Source: Actinomycetes bacterium
GTDB lineage: Bacteria > Actinomycetota > Actinomycetes > Actinomycetales > Cellulomonadaceae
Direction: 5' to 3'
Assembly (NCBI GenBank): GCA_021793675.1
Contig: JAJYSG010000001.1
Coordinates: 1 to 64,000 of the forward strand
DNA: 64,000 nucleotides
Under the pieces are notes generated by a model that saw only the letters and a list, made by a program, of their open reading frames with translations, ran no database searches and had not been told where the DNA came from. Positions 52,886 to 62,067 of this stretch are shown in pieces; within the stretch, counting starts at the first letter, position 1, and each line of letters starts with the position of its first letter. The translations under genes and the position numbers were made by a program.

Positions 52886-54928
52886 GTGCCCGACGAGCCC
52901 GAGGTGACCGAGGACCACGGCCGGTCGGTCGCGACGACGGCGACCGTCGAGGAGCTCCTCGACCTGGCGGTCGCGGCGATCGGGGGCATCCGGCGGGACG
53001 GCCAGCACCAGATGGCGGTCGCGGTCGCGGGAGCGCTCGAGACCGGCGAGCACCTGGCGGTGCAGGCCGGTACCGGTACGGGCAAGTCGTTGGCCTACCT
53101 CGTGCCGTCGGTGCGGCACGCGGTGCTGGCCGACGAGCGGGTCGTGGTCTCGACGGCGACGCTCGCCCTGCAGCGCCAGGTGACCGGGCGGGACCTGCCG
53201 CTCGTCGTGGACGCGGTCGCGCGCCGGCTGCCACGAACGCCGCGCGTGGCGCTCCTCAAGGGCTGGCACAACTACCTCTGCGTCCACAAGGTGGCAGGGG
53301 GATACCCGGACGACGAGGGGGCGCTGTTCGACGTCCCGGAGCCGCCGGGGGCGGCCGAGCACCCGGCGCTCGCCGGCGGTGGCGGACCGGCGCGCGGGGA
53401 ATCGCTCGGTGAGCAGGTCGTGCGGCTGCGCGAGTGGGCCGACGAGAGCGGCACCGGGGATCGCGACGACCTGGTGCCGGGTGTCACGGAGCGCGCGTGG
53501 CGGCAGGTCTCGGTGACGGCGGCGGAGTGCCTCGGCACGTCCTGCCCGGCGCGGGGCGAGTGCTTCCCGGTGAAGGCGCGGGAGGCGGCGCACGCCGCGG
53601 ACGTCGTCGTCACCAACCACGCGATGCTCGGCGTGGCCGCCGCCACGCAGGCGCCGGGCGTGCTCCCCGAGCACGCCGTCCTCGTCGTCGACGAGGCCCA
53701 CGAGCTGGCGGACCGGGTGACCGCGCAGGCGACCGCGGAGCTGTCCGTCGGCGTCGTCGAGCACGCCGCCCGCCTCGCGCGGCGCCAGGGCGGTGTCCCG
53801 ACGACCGATCTGGACTCCGCCGGCCGGGCCCTGGAGTCGGCGCTCGCGGACCTCCCCGAAGAACGCTTCCCCAGGGGACTGCCGCAGGCGGCGGGGGAGG
53901 CCGTCGCCGCGGTGCGGGACGCGGCGCGCACGCTGCTGTCGGCCCTCAAGCCCGACGCGAAGGAACCGGCCGAGGTCGCGGGCGGCCGCAAGATGGCCTC
54001 CTCCGCGATGCAGGCCCTGTTCGAGACGGCGGAGCGGATGACGTCGGACGCCACCGAGGCGAACGGCACCGTGCTGTGGTGCGCGCGCACGGAGGACCGC
54101 CGCGGCGAGGTCGTCACCCGCCTGCATGCCGCACCGCTGGCGGTGGCGGGGCTCATCGGCGACCACCTGGTCGCCGGGCGCACCGCGGTGCTCACCTCCG
54201 CGACGCTGACGCTCGGCGGCACGTTCGAGCCGCTGGCACGCTCGGTGGGGCTCGGCGAGGACTGGCACGGGCTCGACGTCGGCAGCCCCTTCGACTACCG
54301 GCGGCAGGGCATCTGCTACGTGGCGCGGCACCTGCCCGCCCCGGGCCGTGAGCCGGCTACCGAGGCGCAGCTCGACGAGATCGCGTCCCTCGTGGAGGCG
54401 GCCGGTGGGCGCACGCTCGGGCTGTTCTCCTCCCGGCGGGCCGCGACGGCCGCGGCGACGGCGCTGCGGCCGCGGCTGGGTGTCCCGATCCTGCTGCAGG
54501 GCGATGACCAGCTGCCCACGCTGGTCCGCCGCTTCACCGACGACGAGCCCAGCTGCCTGTTCGGCACGCTGTCGCTGTGGCAGGGGGTGGACGTGCCGGG
54601 GTCGACGTGCCGGCTCGTCATCGTCGACCGGATCCCGTTCCCCCGGCCGGACGACCCGCTCACCGCAGCCCGGACCGAGGCGGTGGCCGCCGCGGGCGGC
54701 AACGGGTTCATGGCGGTCGCGGCGACGCACGCCGCGCTGCTGCTCGCGCAGGGCGCCGGTCGGCTCATCCGTTCGTCGGCCGATCGGGGCGTCGTGGCGA
54801 TCCTCGACCCGCGGCTGGCGACCGCCCGGTACTCGTCGTTCCTGCTGCGGTCCATGCCGCCGTTCTGGCTGACCACCGAGCTGGAGGTGGCGACCGCGGC
54901 ACTGCGCAGGCTGGCCTCGTCAGGCTAG
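52886..54928 (+). CDS. dinG: DinG/XPD-type ATP-dependent DNA helicase
   Basis: The 680-residue protein is a superfamily 2 5'-3' helicase of the DinG/YoaA group. Walker A AGTGTGKS is at 61-68, the DEAH box VVDEAHELADR follows, with STATLALQRQV, TSATLTLGG, and the C-terminal LWQGVDVPG and QGAGRLIRS motifs. Cysteines in NYLC, ECLGTSC and RGEC are placed like the four ligands of an FeS cluster. TAGCCT at 52874-52879 lies 6 nt before the GTG, predicting a leaderless mRNA. I see no LexA box upstream, so SOS induction is not supported. Confidence 0.92.
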   Translation: MPDEPEVTEDHGRSVATTATVEELLDLAVAAIGGIRRDGQHQMAVAVAGALETGEHLAVQAGTGTGKSLAYLVPSVRHAVLADERVVVSTATLALQRQVTGRDLPLVVDAVARRLPRTPRVALLKGWHNYLCVHKVAGGYPDDEGALFDVPEPPGAAEHPALAGGGGPARGESLGEQVVRLREWADESGTGDRDDLVPGVTERAWRQVSVTAAECLGTSCPARGECFPVKAREAAHAADVVVTNHAMLGVAAATQAPGVLPEHAVLVVDEAHELADRVTAQATAELSVGVVEHAARLARRQGGVPTTDLDSAGRALESALADLPEERFPRGLPQAAGEAVAAVRDAARTLLSALKPDAKEPAEVAGGRKMASSAMQALFETAERMTSDATEANGTVLWCARTEDRRGEVVTRLHAAPLAVAGLIGDHLVAGRTAVLTSATLTLGGTFEPLARSVGLGEDWHGLDVGSPFDYRRQGICYVARHLPAPGREPATEAQLDEIASLVEAAGGRTLGLFSSRRAATAAATALRPRLGVPILLQGDDQLPTLVRRFTDDEPSCLFGTLSLWQGVDVPGSTCRLVIVDRIPFPRPDDPLTAARTEAVAAAGGNGFMAVAATHAALLLAQGAGRLIRSSADRGVVAILDPRLATARYSSFLLRSMPPFWLTTELEVATAALRRLASSG

Positions 54929-54976
54929 CCTCGACCAGGCGACGACGCCGGGTGGTGGACAGGTGGAGGAGGGGCC

Positions 54977-55981
54977 ATGACCGAGACGGGCGTGTTCGAC
55001 GAGGCCGGCCTGGGGCGCGTCGAGTTCTCGCCGCGGCGCGCGGCGAAGCTGGGCATCGTGGGGGCCGGAGCCGTCGGGTCGACGATGGCGTTCGCCGCGC
55101 TCATGGCCGGTGCGGCGCGGACCGTGGCGCTGTTCGACATCAACCGCGCCAAGGTGGAGGCGGAGGTCCTCGACCTGTCGCACGGCATCCAGTTCATGCC
55201 CATGGCCGCGGTCACCGGGTCCGACGAGATCGAGGTGCTCGCGGACTCCGACGTCATCATGTTCACCGCCGGCGCCAAGCAGAAGCCCGGCCAGTCGAGG
55301 CTCGACCTGGCAGGCTCGACCATCTCGCTCGTCGCCGCGGTGCTGCCCGAGCTGGTGCGCGTGGCGCCGAACGCGGTGCACGTCATGGTGACCAACCCGG
55401 TGGACGTGGTGACCTACGCGGCGCTGAAGATCTCCGGCCTGCCGCCCAACCAGCTGTTCGGGTCGGGCACCGTCCTGGACTCCTCGCGGCTGCGCTACCT
55501 CATCGCCGCGGAGACCGGTGTCGCGGTCCAGAGCGTGCACGCCTACGTGGCAGGTGAGCACGGCGACACCGAGATCCCGCTGTGGAGCTTGGCCAGCCTC
55601 GGCGGCGTGCCGTTGCTCGAGTGGACCGGCGTGGGCAAGCACGGTCCACTGACCGCGCAGCTGCGCGAGCAGATCGCGCACGAGGTGGTCGAGTCCGCCG
55701 ACAAGATCATCGAGGGCAAGGGCGCGACGAACTACGCGATCGCGCTCACGGGTACCCGCATCGTCGAGACCATCCTCAACGACGAGCATAGCGTGCTGCC
55801 GGTGTCGTCGCTGCTCGACGACTACTACGGCATCAGCGACGTGTGCCTGTCCGTGCCGACGATCGTCAGCGCCAGCGGCGTCGGCGAGCATCTGGCCGTA
55901 CCGCTGTCCGCCGACGAGCTCGGTGGTCTCCGCAGGTCTGCGGCAGCGGTCCGCGCGGTGGCGCGGCAGTTCGGGTACTGA
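54977..55981 (+). CDS. ldh: L-lactate dehydrogenase
   Basis: The 334-residue enzyme interconverts pyruvate and L-lactate with NADH. It has the Rossmann motif GIVGAGAVGS near residue 26, Gln102 in the substrate loop (QKPGQSR), which marks lactate and not malate specificity, Arg108, and the catalytic His195 in AGEHGDTEIP. Family numbering fits unusually well. A GAGGAGG site precedes the ATG. It converges with lexA with a 7-bp gap. Allosteric fructose-bisphosphate control cannot be judged from sequence. Confidence 0.96.
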   Translation: MTETGVFDEAGLGRVEFSPRRAAKLGIVGAGAVGSTMAFAALMAGAARTVALFDINRAKVEAEVLDLSHGIQFMPMAAVTGSDEIEVLADSDVIMFTAGAKQKPGQSRLDLAGSTISLVAAVLPELVRVAPNAVHVMVTNPVDVVTYAALKISGLPPNQLFGSGTVLDSSRLRYLIAAETGVAVQSVHAYVAGEHGDTEIPLWSLASLGGVPLLEWTGVGKHGPLTAQLREQIAHEVVESADKIIEGKGATNYAIALTGTRIVETILNDEHSVLPVSSLLDDYYGISDVCLSVPTIVSASGVGEHLAVPLSADELGGLRRSAAAVRAVARQFGY

Positions 55982-55988
55982 CCGCCGG

Positions 55989-56744
55989 CTACAGGCTGCG
56001 CAGCACGCTCACGACGCGGCCGAGGATGGTCGCGGCGTCGCCGTCGATGGGGGAGTAGGCGCGGTTCTGCGGCATCAGCCAGACGTGCCCGTCGGCGCGC
56101 CGGAGCGTCTTGACGGTGGCATCGCCGTCGATCATGGCCGCCACGATCTCGCCGTTCTCGGCGACCTGCTGGCGGCGCACCACGACCCAGTCGCCGTCGC
56201 AGATCGCGGCGTCGACCATGGAGTCCCCCCGGACCTTGAGCAGGAACAGCTCGCCGTCCCCGACGAGCTGGCGCGGCAGCGGGAACACGTCCTCGACCAC
56301 CTGCTCGGCGAGGATCGGGCCCCCGGCGGCGATCCGGCCCACGACGGGCACGTAGGTGGCCGCGGGCCTGCGGTCGTAGTCCGGCGCATCGGCGTCGATG
56401 CCCGCCGCCCAGTCGACCGTGCCCTGCCACGTGCCGACCGTGCGGGAGTCGTCCGGGTGGACGACCTCCATCGCTCGCGGCTTCATCGGGTCCCGGCGCA
56501 GGTAGCCCTTCTTCTCGAGCACCCCGAGCTGGTGCTTGACGCTCGAGGGACTCGTCAGGCCGACCGCCTCGCCGATCTCGCGCATGCTCGGTGGGTAGCC
56601 GCGCTGCTCCACGGACGCACGGATGGTCTGCAGCACCAGCCGCTGGCGGGCCGTGAGCCCGTCACCGTCAGGAGCGCCGTCGGGCAGCTCGTGCACGGAG
56701 GCGAGCGCCTCGCCGTCCGCGGTCCGTCGCGTGTCCGTCACCAT
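55989..56744 (-). CDS. lexA: SOS repressor LexA
   Basis: LexA represses SOS genes and cleaves itself when bound to RecA filaments. The 251-residue protein has an N-terminal winged helix-turn-helix (~30-95: [29 protein letters not shown]) and a C-terminal peptidase domain. The cleavage bond is Ala140-Gly141 (RIAAGG), with Ser175 (RGDSM) and Lys212 (ATVKTL) as the catalytic pair; all intact. ATG 56744 is preceded by AAGGA; longer in-frame starts are unconserved. A LexA box at 56862 in the divergent region gives autoregulation. Confidence 0.97.
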   Translation of the reverse strand: MVTDTRRTADGEALASVHELPDGAPDGDGLTARQRLVLQTIRASVEQRGYPPSMREIGEAVGLTSPSSVKHQLGVLEKKGYLRRDPMKPRAMEVVHPDDSRTVGTWQGTVDWAAGIDADAPDYDRRPAATYVPVVGRIAAGGPILAEQVVEDVFPLPRQLVGDGELFLLKVRGDSMVDAAICDGDWVVVRRQQVAENGEIVAAMIDGDATVKTLRRADGHVWLMPQNRAYSPIDGDAATILGRVVSVLRSL

Positions 56745-56861
56745 CTGTCCTTCCCCCAGGCCGGTGCCCCGGCACGAACGGACCCGCCGGCGGCGGGCCG
56801 TGTCAGTGGTGCGTGGTGCGCTGTGCGTGTGACACCAGCCTAGGGCTCGCGACACGCCGGA

Positions 56862-56877
56862 TCAAACAATTGTTCGA
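56862..56877. promoter_or_regulatory. LexA box in the lexA-LysM intergenic region (proximal to lexA)
   Basis: TCAAACAATTGTTCGA matches TCGAAC-N4-GTTCGA in 11 of 12 fixed positions and lies in an AT-rich patch ~118 bp before the lexA ATG. It should autoregulate lexA. Confidence 0.88.
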
Positions 56878-56914
56878 TCGCGTCTCGACGAGTGTCGGTC
56901 CGGCATGGTAGACA

Positions 56915-56930
56915 TCGTACGTGCGTTCGA
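56915..56930. promoter_or_regulatory. Second LexA box, proximal to the LysM gene
   Basis: TCGTACGTGCGTTCGA differs from the consensus at one fixed base and lies 62 bp before the LysM ATG, 37 bp from the first box. A further half-site GTTCGA follows at 56940-56945. Confidence 0.75.
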
Positions 56931-56991
56931 CGTACGTCTGTTCGACCGACATGTGGTCGGTTTCGCGGGCGTCGGGGATCGGGAGGCAGTC

Positions 56992-57366
56992 ATGACCACG
57001 CTCACGCTCGTCGCCAGCCGTGGTGCCCGGGTGGCCGGTGTGCCCGTCGCTGATGGGCCGGCGCGGCGCCCGGCGTCGCTGCACCTGACGCGGCGGGGCC
57101 GGCTCGTGCTCGCGCTCGTCGCGCTCCTGGTGGTGGTCGGGGGAAGCCTCGTCGCGACGCGCGCGGTGGCGCAGGCTCCGGCGAGTGCGCCGGAGGTCCA
57201 GCGGTACGTGGTCGCACCGGGGGACACGTTGTGGCAGATCGCGAGCGGTGTCGCCCGGCCCGGCGAGGACCTGCGCGACACGGTGCAGCGCATCGAGGTG
57301 CTCAACAACATGCCGTCGCCGGCGTTGACGGCCGGGGAGCAGATCCTGCTGCCGCTCACGAAGTGA
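56992..57366 (+). CDS. SOS-controlled LysM membrane protein (putative cell-division inhibitor)
   Basis: The 124-residue protein has a basic N-terminal cytoplasmic segment, one membrane helix (~44-62), and a C-terminal LysM domain (~72-122: YVVAPGDTLWQIASGVA, then LNNMPSPALTAGEQILLPL) facing the cell wall. This is the layout of the lexA-divergent SOS genes yneA (Bacillus), divS (Corynebacterium) and Rv2719c/chiZ (Mycobacterium), which delay division during DNA damage. The LexA boxes upstream support SOS control. ATG 56992 has GGGAGG at good spacing; the earlier in-frame start at 56905 would run through the second LexA box and is unlikely. Confidence 0.88.
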   Translation: MTTLTLVASRGARVAGVPVADGPARRPASLHLTRRGRLVLALVALLVVVGGSLVATRAVAQAPASAPEVQRYVVAPGDTLWQIASGVARPGEDLRDTVQRIEVLNNMPSPALTAGEQILLPLTK

Positions 57367-57459
57367 CGCGCTTGCGTCCGGCCAGGCCGTCCCCTAGCGT
57401 CCCTGGAGTTCGCGGTCGCGTTGGCGCGCGGATGCCGAGCGCTGGTGAGAGGACGATCC

Positions 57460-57990
57460 GTGCACTGCCCGTTCTGCCGCCACCCCGACTCGAGGGTCGT
57501 CGACTCGCGAACGTCCGACGACGGGTCATCGATCCGCAGGCGGCGCCAGTGCCCCAGCTGCGGGCGGCGGTTCACGACGCTGGAGACGACCAGCCTGTCG
57601 GTGGTCAAGCGATCGGGAGTGATCGAGCCGTTCAGCCGTGAGAAGGTCGTCGGCGGCCTGCGCAAGGCATGCCAGGGACGCCCGGTGACCGAAGACGCGC
57701 TGGCGCTGCTCGCGCAAGGCGTCGAGGAGACGCTGCGAGCCTCGGGCCAGGCCGAGATCGACTCCTATGAGATCGGGCTGGCGATCCTCGGGCCGCTGCG
57801 GGAGCTGGACGAGGTGGCCTACCTGCGGTTCGCGTCCGTGTACCAGGGCTTCAGCTCGCTCGAGGACTTCGAGGCCGCGATCACGCTGCTCCGCTCGGTG
57901 CACGCCGGGTCGGGGGACGGGGACGATCCTGATGCCACCGTCGAGGTGGTGGACGCTCCGGACCGCGCCGCGGAGGAGCGCCCGCGGTGA
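57460..57990 (+). CDS. nrdR: Ribonucleotide reductase regulator NrdR
   Basis: NrdR represses ribonucleotide reductase genes in response to ATP/dATP. The 176-residue protein has an N-terminal zinc ribbon (Cys3, Cys6, Cys31, Cys34) with SRVVDSR and [14 protein letters not shown], then an ATP-cone (~47-137: [20 protein letters not shown]). The C-terminal ~25 residues are acidic and variable. GTG 57460 is preceded by AGAGGA, and starting there puts the first cysteine at position 3, as in the family. No NrdR box or nrd gene is seen in this window. Confidence 0.95.
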   Translation: MHCPFCRHPDSRVVDSRTSDDGSSIRRRRQCPSCGRRFTTLETTSLSVVKRSGVIEPFSREKVVGGLRKACQGRPVTEDALALLAQGVEETLRASGQAEIDSYEIGLAILGPLRELDEVAYLRFASVYQGFSSLEDFEAAITLLRSVHAGSGDGDDPDATVEVVDAPDRAAEERPR

Positions 57991-58065
57991 CCGCGGACCG
58001 GGCAGGTTGGCGCCGTACCGCCAGGTAGGACAGGCTGGGCCCTGACCCGAGGTACAGGAGGCACG

Positions 58066-58266
58066 ATGGCCGCCGATGAGCATGACGAGGAATCTCGCCC
58101 GACCGTGAGCGAGGACGCGAAGTCCCGCTTCCGGGAGGCGCTCGAGCGCAAGAAGTCGACGCAGCACCGGACCGCCGGTGGCGCGAACGGAGCCGCGTCA
58201 GTTCACGGATCCGAGACCAGCGGCCCGACCCAGCGCCGGTTCCAACGCAAGTCCGGTTCGTCCTGA
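58066..58266 (+). CDS. DUF5302 family small protein
   Basis: The 66-residue, charged, disordered-looking protein has the DUF5302 pattern: EDAKSRFREALERKKSTQH near residue 16-34 and a C-terminal QRRFQRKSGS. Such proteins are common in actinobacteria and their role is unknown; the end resembles a nucleic-acid-binding basic tail. AGGAGG lies before the ATG, and a perfect terminator begins 2 bp after the stop. Confidence 0.85.
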   Translation: MAADEHDEESRPTVSEDAKSRFREALERKKSTQHRTAGGANGAASVHGSETSGPTQRRFQRKSGSS

Positions 58267-58267
58267 T

Positions 58268-58307
58268 CGCAGGGTCTCGTCCCACCAGGGTGGGACGAGA
58301 CCCTGCG
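58268..58307. terminator. Bidirectional 19-bp perfect hairpin
   Basis: CGCAGGGTCTCGTCCCACC and its exact complement are separated by AG. It lies between convergent DUF5302 and serA, so it likely ends both transcripts. Confidence 0.9.
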
Positions 58308-58361
58308 ACGGCGTCGCGCCGGGGACGGCGGCGCCGTCAGGGGCGGGACGGAGTGCTTCCG

Positions 58362-59561
58362 TTAGGACAGCACGCGCAGCCGGACCGACTCCGGACGTGC
58401 TCCGAGCGCGGCGACGACGTCGTCGGACACCGCGGAACCGGCATCCGTCACCACATAGCCGATCTCTCCCCGCGTGGCGAGCAGCTGGCCCTCGATGTTG
58501 ACCCCGTGCTCGGCGAGCGTCGCGTTGACGGCGGCGAGCACCCCGGGGACGTTGCGGTGCAGGTAAGCGAACCGGTGCACGTCGGGGATCGCCTCGAGTG
58601 CGACGTTCGGCAGGTTGACGGACATCGTCGTCGACCCGGTGGCCAGGTAGTCCCGCACCTTGTGCGCGACGAACTGCCCGATGGCCTCCTGGGCCTCCTC
58701 GGTGGAACCTCCGACGTGCGGCGTGAGGATGACGTTCGGCAGGCCGCGCAGCTCGGAGTCGAACGGGTCGCCGTTGCGCTTCGGCTCGGTGGCGAAGACG
58801 TCGACAGCGGCACCGGACACCTGTCCGGACGTGATGGCTTCCGCCAGTGCGGCGTAGTCCACGACGAATCCCCGGGAGAGGTTGAGGAAGACCGCGCCCG
58901 GCCGCATCCGGGCGAACTGCTTGGCGCCGAACAGCCCGGCGTTGCCGGCGCGGCCGTCGACGTGCAGCGTGACCACGTCGGAGGCGTCGAGCAACTCATC
59001 GAGCGAGTGCATCCGCCGGGCGTTGCCCAGGGCGAGCTTCTCGGCGGTGTCGTAGAAGGCCACCGACATGCCGAGGTTCTCGGCGAGCACCGACAGCTGC
59101 GTGCCGATGTTGCCGTAGCCGACGATGCCCAGCGTGCGACCGCGCACCTCGTGCGAGCCGGAGGCGGACTTGTTCCACACGCCGGCGTGCATCTGCTTGT
59201 CGAACTCGGTGAGCCGACGGGTGAGCGCGATGATGTCGGCGATCGCCACCTCGACGACCGACCGGGTGTTGGAGAACGGGGCGTTGAACACGGCGACGCC
59301 GCGGCCGGCCGCCGCGCGCAGGTCGATCTGGTTCGTCCCGATGCAGAAGGCGCCCACCGCGAGCAGCTCGGGTGCGGCCTCGAGCACGGCGGCGGTGACG
59401 TGCGTCTTGGACCGGATGCCGAGCAGGCTGACGCCGTCGAGCGCCTCGATCAGCTCGGCCTCGTCGAGCGCACCAGAGCGCGAGATCACCTCGAACCCGG
59501 TGGACTCGAGGATCTGACGTCCGAACGGATGGATGTTCTCGAGCAGCAGGGCTTTGGGCAC
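58362..59561 (-). CDS. serA: D-3-phosphoglycerate dehydrogenase
   Basis: SerA starts serine synthesis. The 399-residue length and a C-terminal ACT domain (~325-399: NVPGVLAAVNATLAEHGVNI) fit the short E. coli-like type. The N-terminal substrate domain is followed by GIVGYGNIGTQ, LNLSRG (Arg), ATEPKRN (Glu) and LTPHVGGST (His). The ACT domain suggests serine feedback control. CACCAT lies 6 nt before GTG 59561, a weak leaderless pattern. It lies 5 bp beyond the helR stop on the same strand, so it may also be reached by readthrough. Confidence 0.95.
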   Translation of the reverse strand: MPKALLLENIHPFGRQILESTGFEVISRSGALDEAELIEALDGVSLLGIRSKTHVTAAVLEAAPELLAVGAFCIGTNQIDLRAAAGRGVAVFNAPFSNTRSVVEVAIADIIALTRRLTEFDKQMHAGVWNKSASGSHEVRGRTLGIVGYGNIGTQLSVLAENLGMSVAFYDTAEKLALGNARRMHSLDELLDASDVVTLHVDGRAGNAGLFGAKQFARMRPGAVFLNLSRGFVVDYAALAEAITSGQVSGAAVDVFATEPKRNGDPFDSELRGLPNVILTPHVGGSTEEAQEAIGQFVAHKVRDYLATGSTTMSVNLPNVALEAIPDVHRFAYLHRNVPGVLAAVNATLAEHGVNIEGQLLATRGEIGYVVTDAGSAVSDDVVAALGARPESVRLRVLS

Positions 59562-59565
59562 GGCC

Positions 59566-61890
59566 CTATGGTGCGCCGGTCCGGCCGCGGGTTCGAATCC
59601 GTCCCGCGGACCGGACCGGGGACGTCGGGGACGGCGCTGGCGCAGCCCCGGTCGAGGTGGGCGCCAACCCCGCCGGCAGGGGCGCCGCATGCACCACCTG
59701 CAGTGCGACAGTGGGGCGGGTCATGGCGACGTAGAGGTCGCCGGCCGGCAGGTCCGCCGGTTCGACGAGGACGACGACGTCGAACTCCAACCCTTTCGCC
59801 TGCACCGGTGTGAGCACGACGAGCGGCGCATCGAGGTCGACGTCGTCGGCCGCGACAGGCACGGCGCTGCCGGCCACCTGGCCGGTCGCCGCGACGGCGC
59901 GCCGCACGGCCTCGACCCGGTCGGGGGACGCGACGATCGCGACGCGCCCGGCTCCCGAGGCGTCGACGACGTTCCCCGCGGCGGCGACCGCGCGCGCGGC
60001 GGCGGCAGCGACGAGCTCGTCGTCGGCGACGTGCTGGGTGACCAGCGCGCCCGGCACGTCGCGCGCGGAGGTGAGCGGCGAGGCGGGCAGCCCGGCCGCG
60101 GCCGCGACGCGGGACGCCGCCTCGGCCACGGTGGCCGGCGTCCGGTAGTTCACGGTGAGCTCGGCGAGCCGCCATGACCCCCGCAGCACCGGGTCGAGCA
60201 TCGCCGCCCAGGAGTGGGCACCGGCCCGTGTCGACGTCTGGGCGACGTCCCCGACGATCGTCATCGAGCGGGTCGGCACCCGCCGCAACAGCGTGCGCCA
60301 CGCCATCGTCGACAGCTCCTGTGCCTCGTCGACCACCACGTGGCCGTAGGTCCAGGAGCGGTCCGTGGCCGCGCGTTCCGCGGTGGTCAGCGACGGGCCG
60401 GTCGAGGCGAACCGGTCGGCCAGCGCGTCGGCCGAGACGAAGGCGCTCGCCCAGCTGGTGGCCAGCACCTGCCGGGCGTACTCCACCTCCTGCGCTCGGC
60501 GTTCGGCGTCGGCGCGGGCCTGGGCGCGCGCCGCCTGGTCGTCCTCGCCCAGCAGCTCGGCGGCCTCGTCGAGCAGTGGCACGTCGGCGGGCGTCCACGC
60601 CGCCCCCTTCGGCCGGGCGAGGAGCTCGCGCTCCCGGGCCGACAGCTCGGGAGCCGCCTCGGCCAGCCGGTGCGGCTTGGCGAACAGGTCACCGACGAGC
60701 CCTTCGGGCGTCAGCGGCAGCCACGCGAGGTTGAGCGCCACGCGGATGCCCCGCGCCGTGCGCAGCTCCTCGATGACCTCCTCGCGGTCGTCGGGCGAGA
60801 TCCCGAACGTCAGCTGCTCGGTGTACTGGTCCGCCAGGCGGCCGAGCATGTCCCGCACGAACGCCGCCCTCGCCAGGTTGTGCGGGCGGTGCTGGCGCCG
60901 GGCCCGCCCGATGGCGGCGGCGACGTCGCGCGGCCGTATGACGATCGTGCGACCGTCCACCCGCACCTCGACGGGCTCCGCGGGCACGCGCTCGCGAGCC
61001 CGGATGGCGCGTTCGATGATCTGGACCCACTGCCGCCGGCCCTTGATCTCCGCCACCTCGTCGGGCTCGGTGCCGTGGGCCGGGACGCCTGGGTAGAGCT
61101 CGGCCAGGGTCGTGGTCACCACGCCGTTCTCGCCGAGAGAGGGCAGCACCTGGTCGATGTAGTGCAGGAAGGTGCGGCTGGGCCCGACGAGCAGCACGCC
61201 GGAACGGTCGAGCACCCGGCGGTGCGAGTACAGCAGGTACGCCGCCCGGTGCAGGGCGACCGCGGTCTTGCCGGTGCCGGGCCCGCCCTGCACCACGAGC
61301 GCGCCGGACAGCTCGGAGCGGATGATCGCATCCTGCTCGGCCTGGATCGTGGCGACGATGTCGGCCATCCGTCCCGTACGCCGAGCGGCGAGGGAGGCCA
61401 GCAGGGCCCCCTCGCCGGAGAGGTGCTCGAGCGCCGCGCCGGCCGCGTGGTCGAGGTCGAGCAGCTCGTCCTCGAGCCCCGTGACGGTGCGCTGGGAGGT
61501 GACGAGGTGCCGGCGGCGCACGACGCCGTCGGGGTGGGCGGCCGTGGCCCGGTAGAACGGCTGCGCGGCCGGCGCCCGCCAGTCGGTGAGCAGGGGCGTC
61601 TGGTCCTCGTCCGTCAGGCCGATCCGCCCGACGTAGCGCCGCTCCCCGTCCGCCAGGTCGAGCCGTCCGAACGCCAGCCGGTCCTCGACCGCCTCGAGTG
61701 CCGCGATGCGGTCCTCGTAGAGCGTCGCGAACGCGTCGCGTTCGCTGCGGTTCTGCGGCGACCCCGACGGGCCGGCCCTGCGGACGTCGGCGAGCCGCCG
61801 TCGCGTCTGGGCGCGGAGCGTGTCGAGGCGGGTGTAGAGCTCGTCGAGCACCTTCTGCTCGTCGGCGAGCTCCTCCTGCCGTCCTGCCAC
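59566..61890 (-). CDS. helR: RNA polymerase recycling motor HelR (HelD-like)
   Basis: HelD/HelR proteins are UvrD-like ATPases that pry stalled RNA polymerase off DNA; actinobacterial HelR can also displace rifamycins and give rifampicin tolerance. The 774-residue protein has an N-terminal coiled coil (~1-80, rich in RLDTLRAQTRRRL), Walker A GGPGTGKT at 202-209, VVVDEAQELS, VGDVAQTS, and a C-terminal helicase motif with LTPVQAKGLEFDVVV and YVAMTRP. No rifampicin-associated element (GGGGCTTGC-type dyad) is seen upstream. A GATAAT at 61959-61964 with TTCGGA 17 nt away is a promoter candidate. Confidence 0.87.
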   Translation of the reverse strand: MAGRQEELADEQKVLDELYTRLDTLRAQTRRRLADVRRAGPSGSPQNRSERDAFATLYEDRIAALEAVEDRLAFGRLDLADGERRYVGRIGLTDEDQTPLLTDWRAPAAQPFYRATAAHPDGVVRRRHLVTSQRTVTGLEDELLDLDHAAGAALEHLSGEGALLASLAARRTGRMADIVATIQAEQDAIIRSELSGALVVQGGPGTGKTAVALHRAAYLLYSHRRVLDRSGVLLVGPSRTFLHYIDQVLPSLGENGVVTTTLAELYPGVPAHGTEPDEVAEIKGRRQWVQIIERAIRARERVPAEPVEVRVDGRTIVIRPRDVAAAIGRARRQHRPHNLARAAFVRDMLGRLADQYTEQLTFGISPDDREEVIEELRTARGIRVALNLAWLPLTPEGLVGDLFAKPHRLAEAAPELSARERELLARPKGAAWTPADVPLLDEAAELLGEDDQAARAQARADAERRAQEVEYARQVLATSWASAFVSADALADRFASTGPSLTTAERAATDRSWTYGHVVVDEAQELSTMAWRTLLRRVPTRSMTIVGDVAQTSTRAGAHSWAAMLDPVLRGSWRLAELTVNYRTPATVAEAASRVAAAAGLPASPLTSARDVPGALVTQHVADDELVAAAAARAVAAAGNVVDASGAGRVAIVASPDRVEAVRRAVAATGQVAGSAVPVAADDVDLDAPLVVLTPVQAKGLEFDVVVLVEPADLPAGDLYVAMTRPTVALQVVHAAPLPAGLAPTSTGAAPAPSPTSPVRSAGRIRTRGRTGAP

Positions 61891-62067
61891 CTGGAGTGCC
61901 CCCGTCCGGGTCGGAGATCCGCGCGCGCGGCCGGCGGGTCGCGCGCAACGGGCCGTCCATTATCCGCCGCGGGGCCGGTGGTCCGAACCGGTCGTCCGTC
62001 CAGGTCCGGGAAGAGCCGTGGCCGTGGCGTGGTTGGGTGGGAGGAGAACGACGAAGGGCTGACGAAC

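Noticed and set aside
56905..56991. Extended N-terminus for the LysM protein
   Set aside because: It would run through the second LexA box, has no homologous character, and the ATG at 56992 has a good ribosome binding site.
59575..59612. tRNA-like GGTTCGAATCC sequence
   Set aside because: The T-loop-like match lacks a fully paired stem, and no matching acceptor or anticodon arm lies upstream on either strand. It is in the helR/serA junction.
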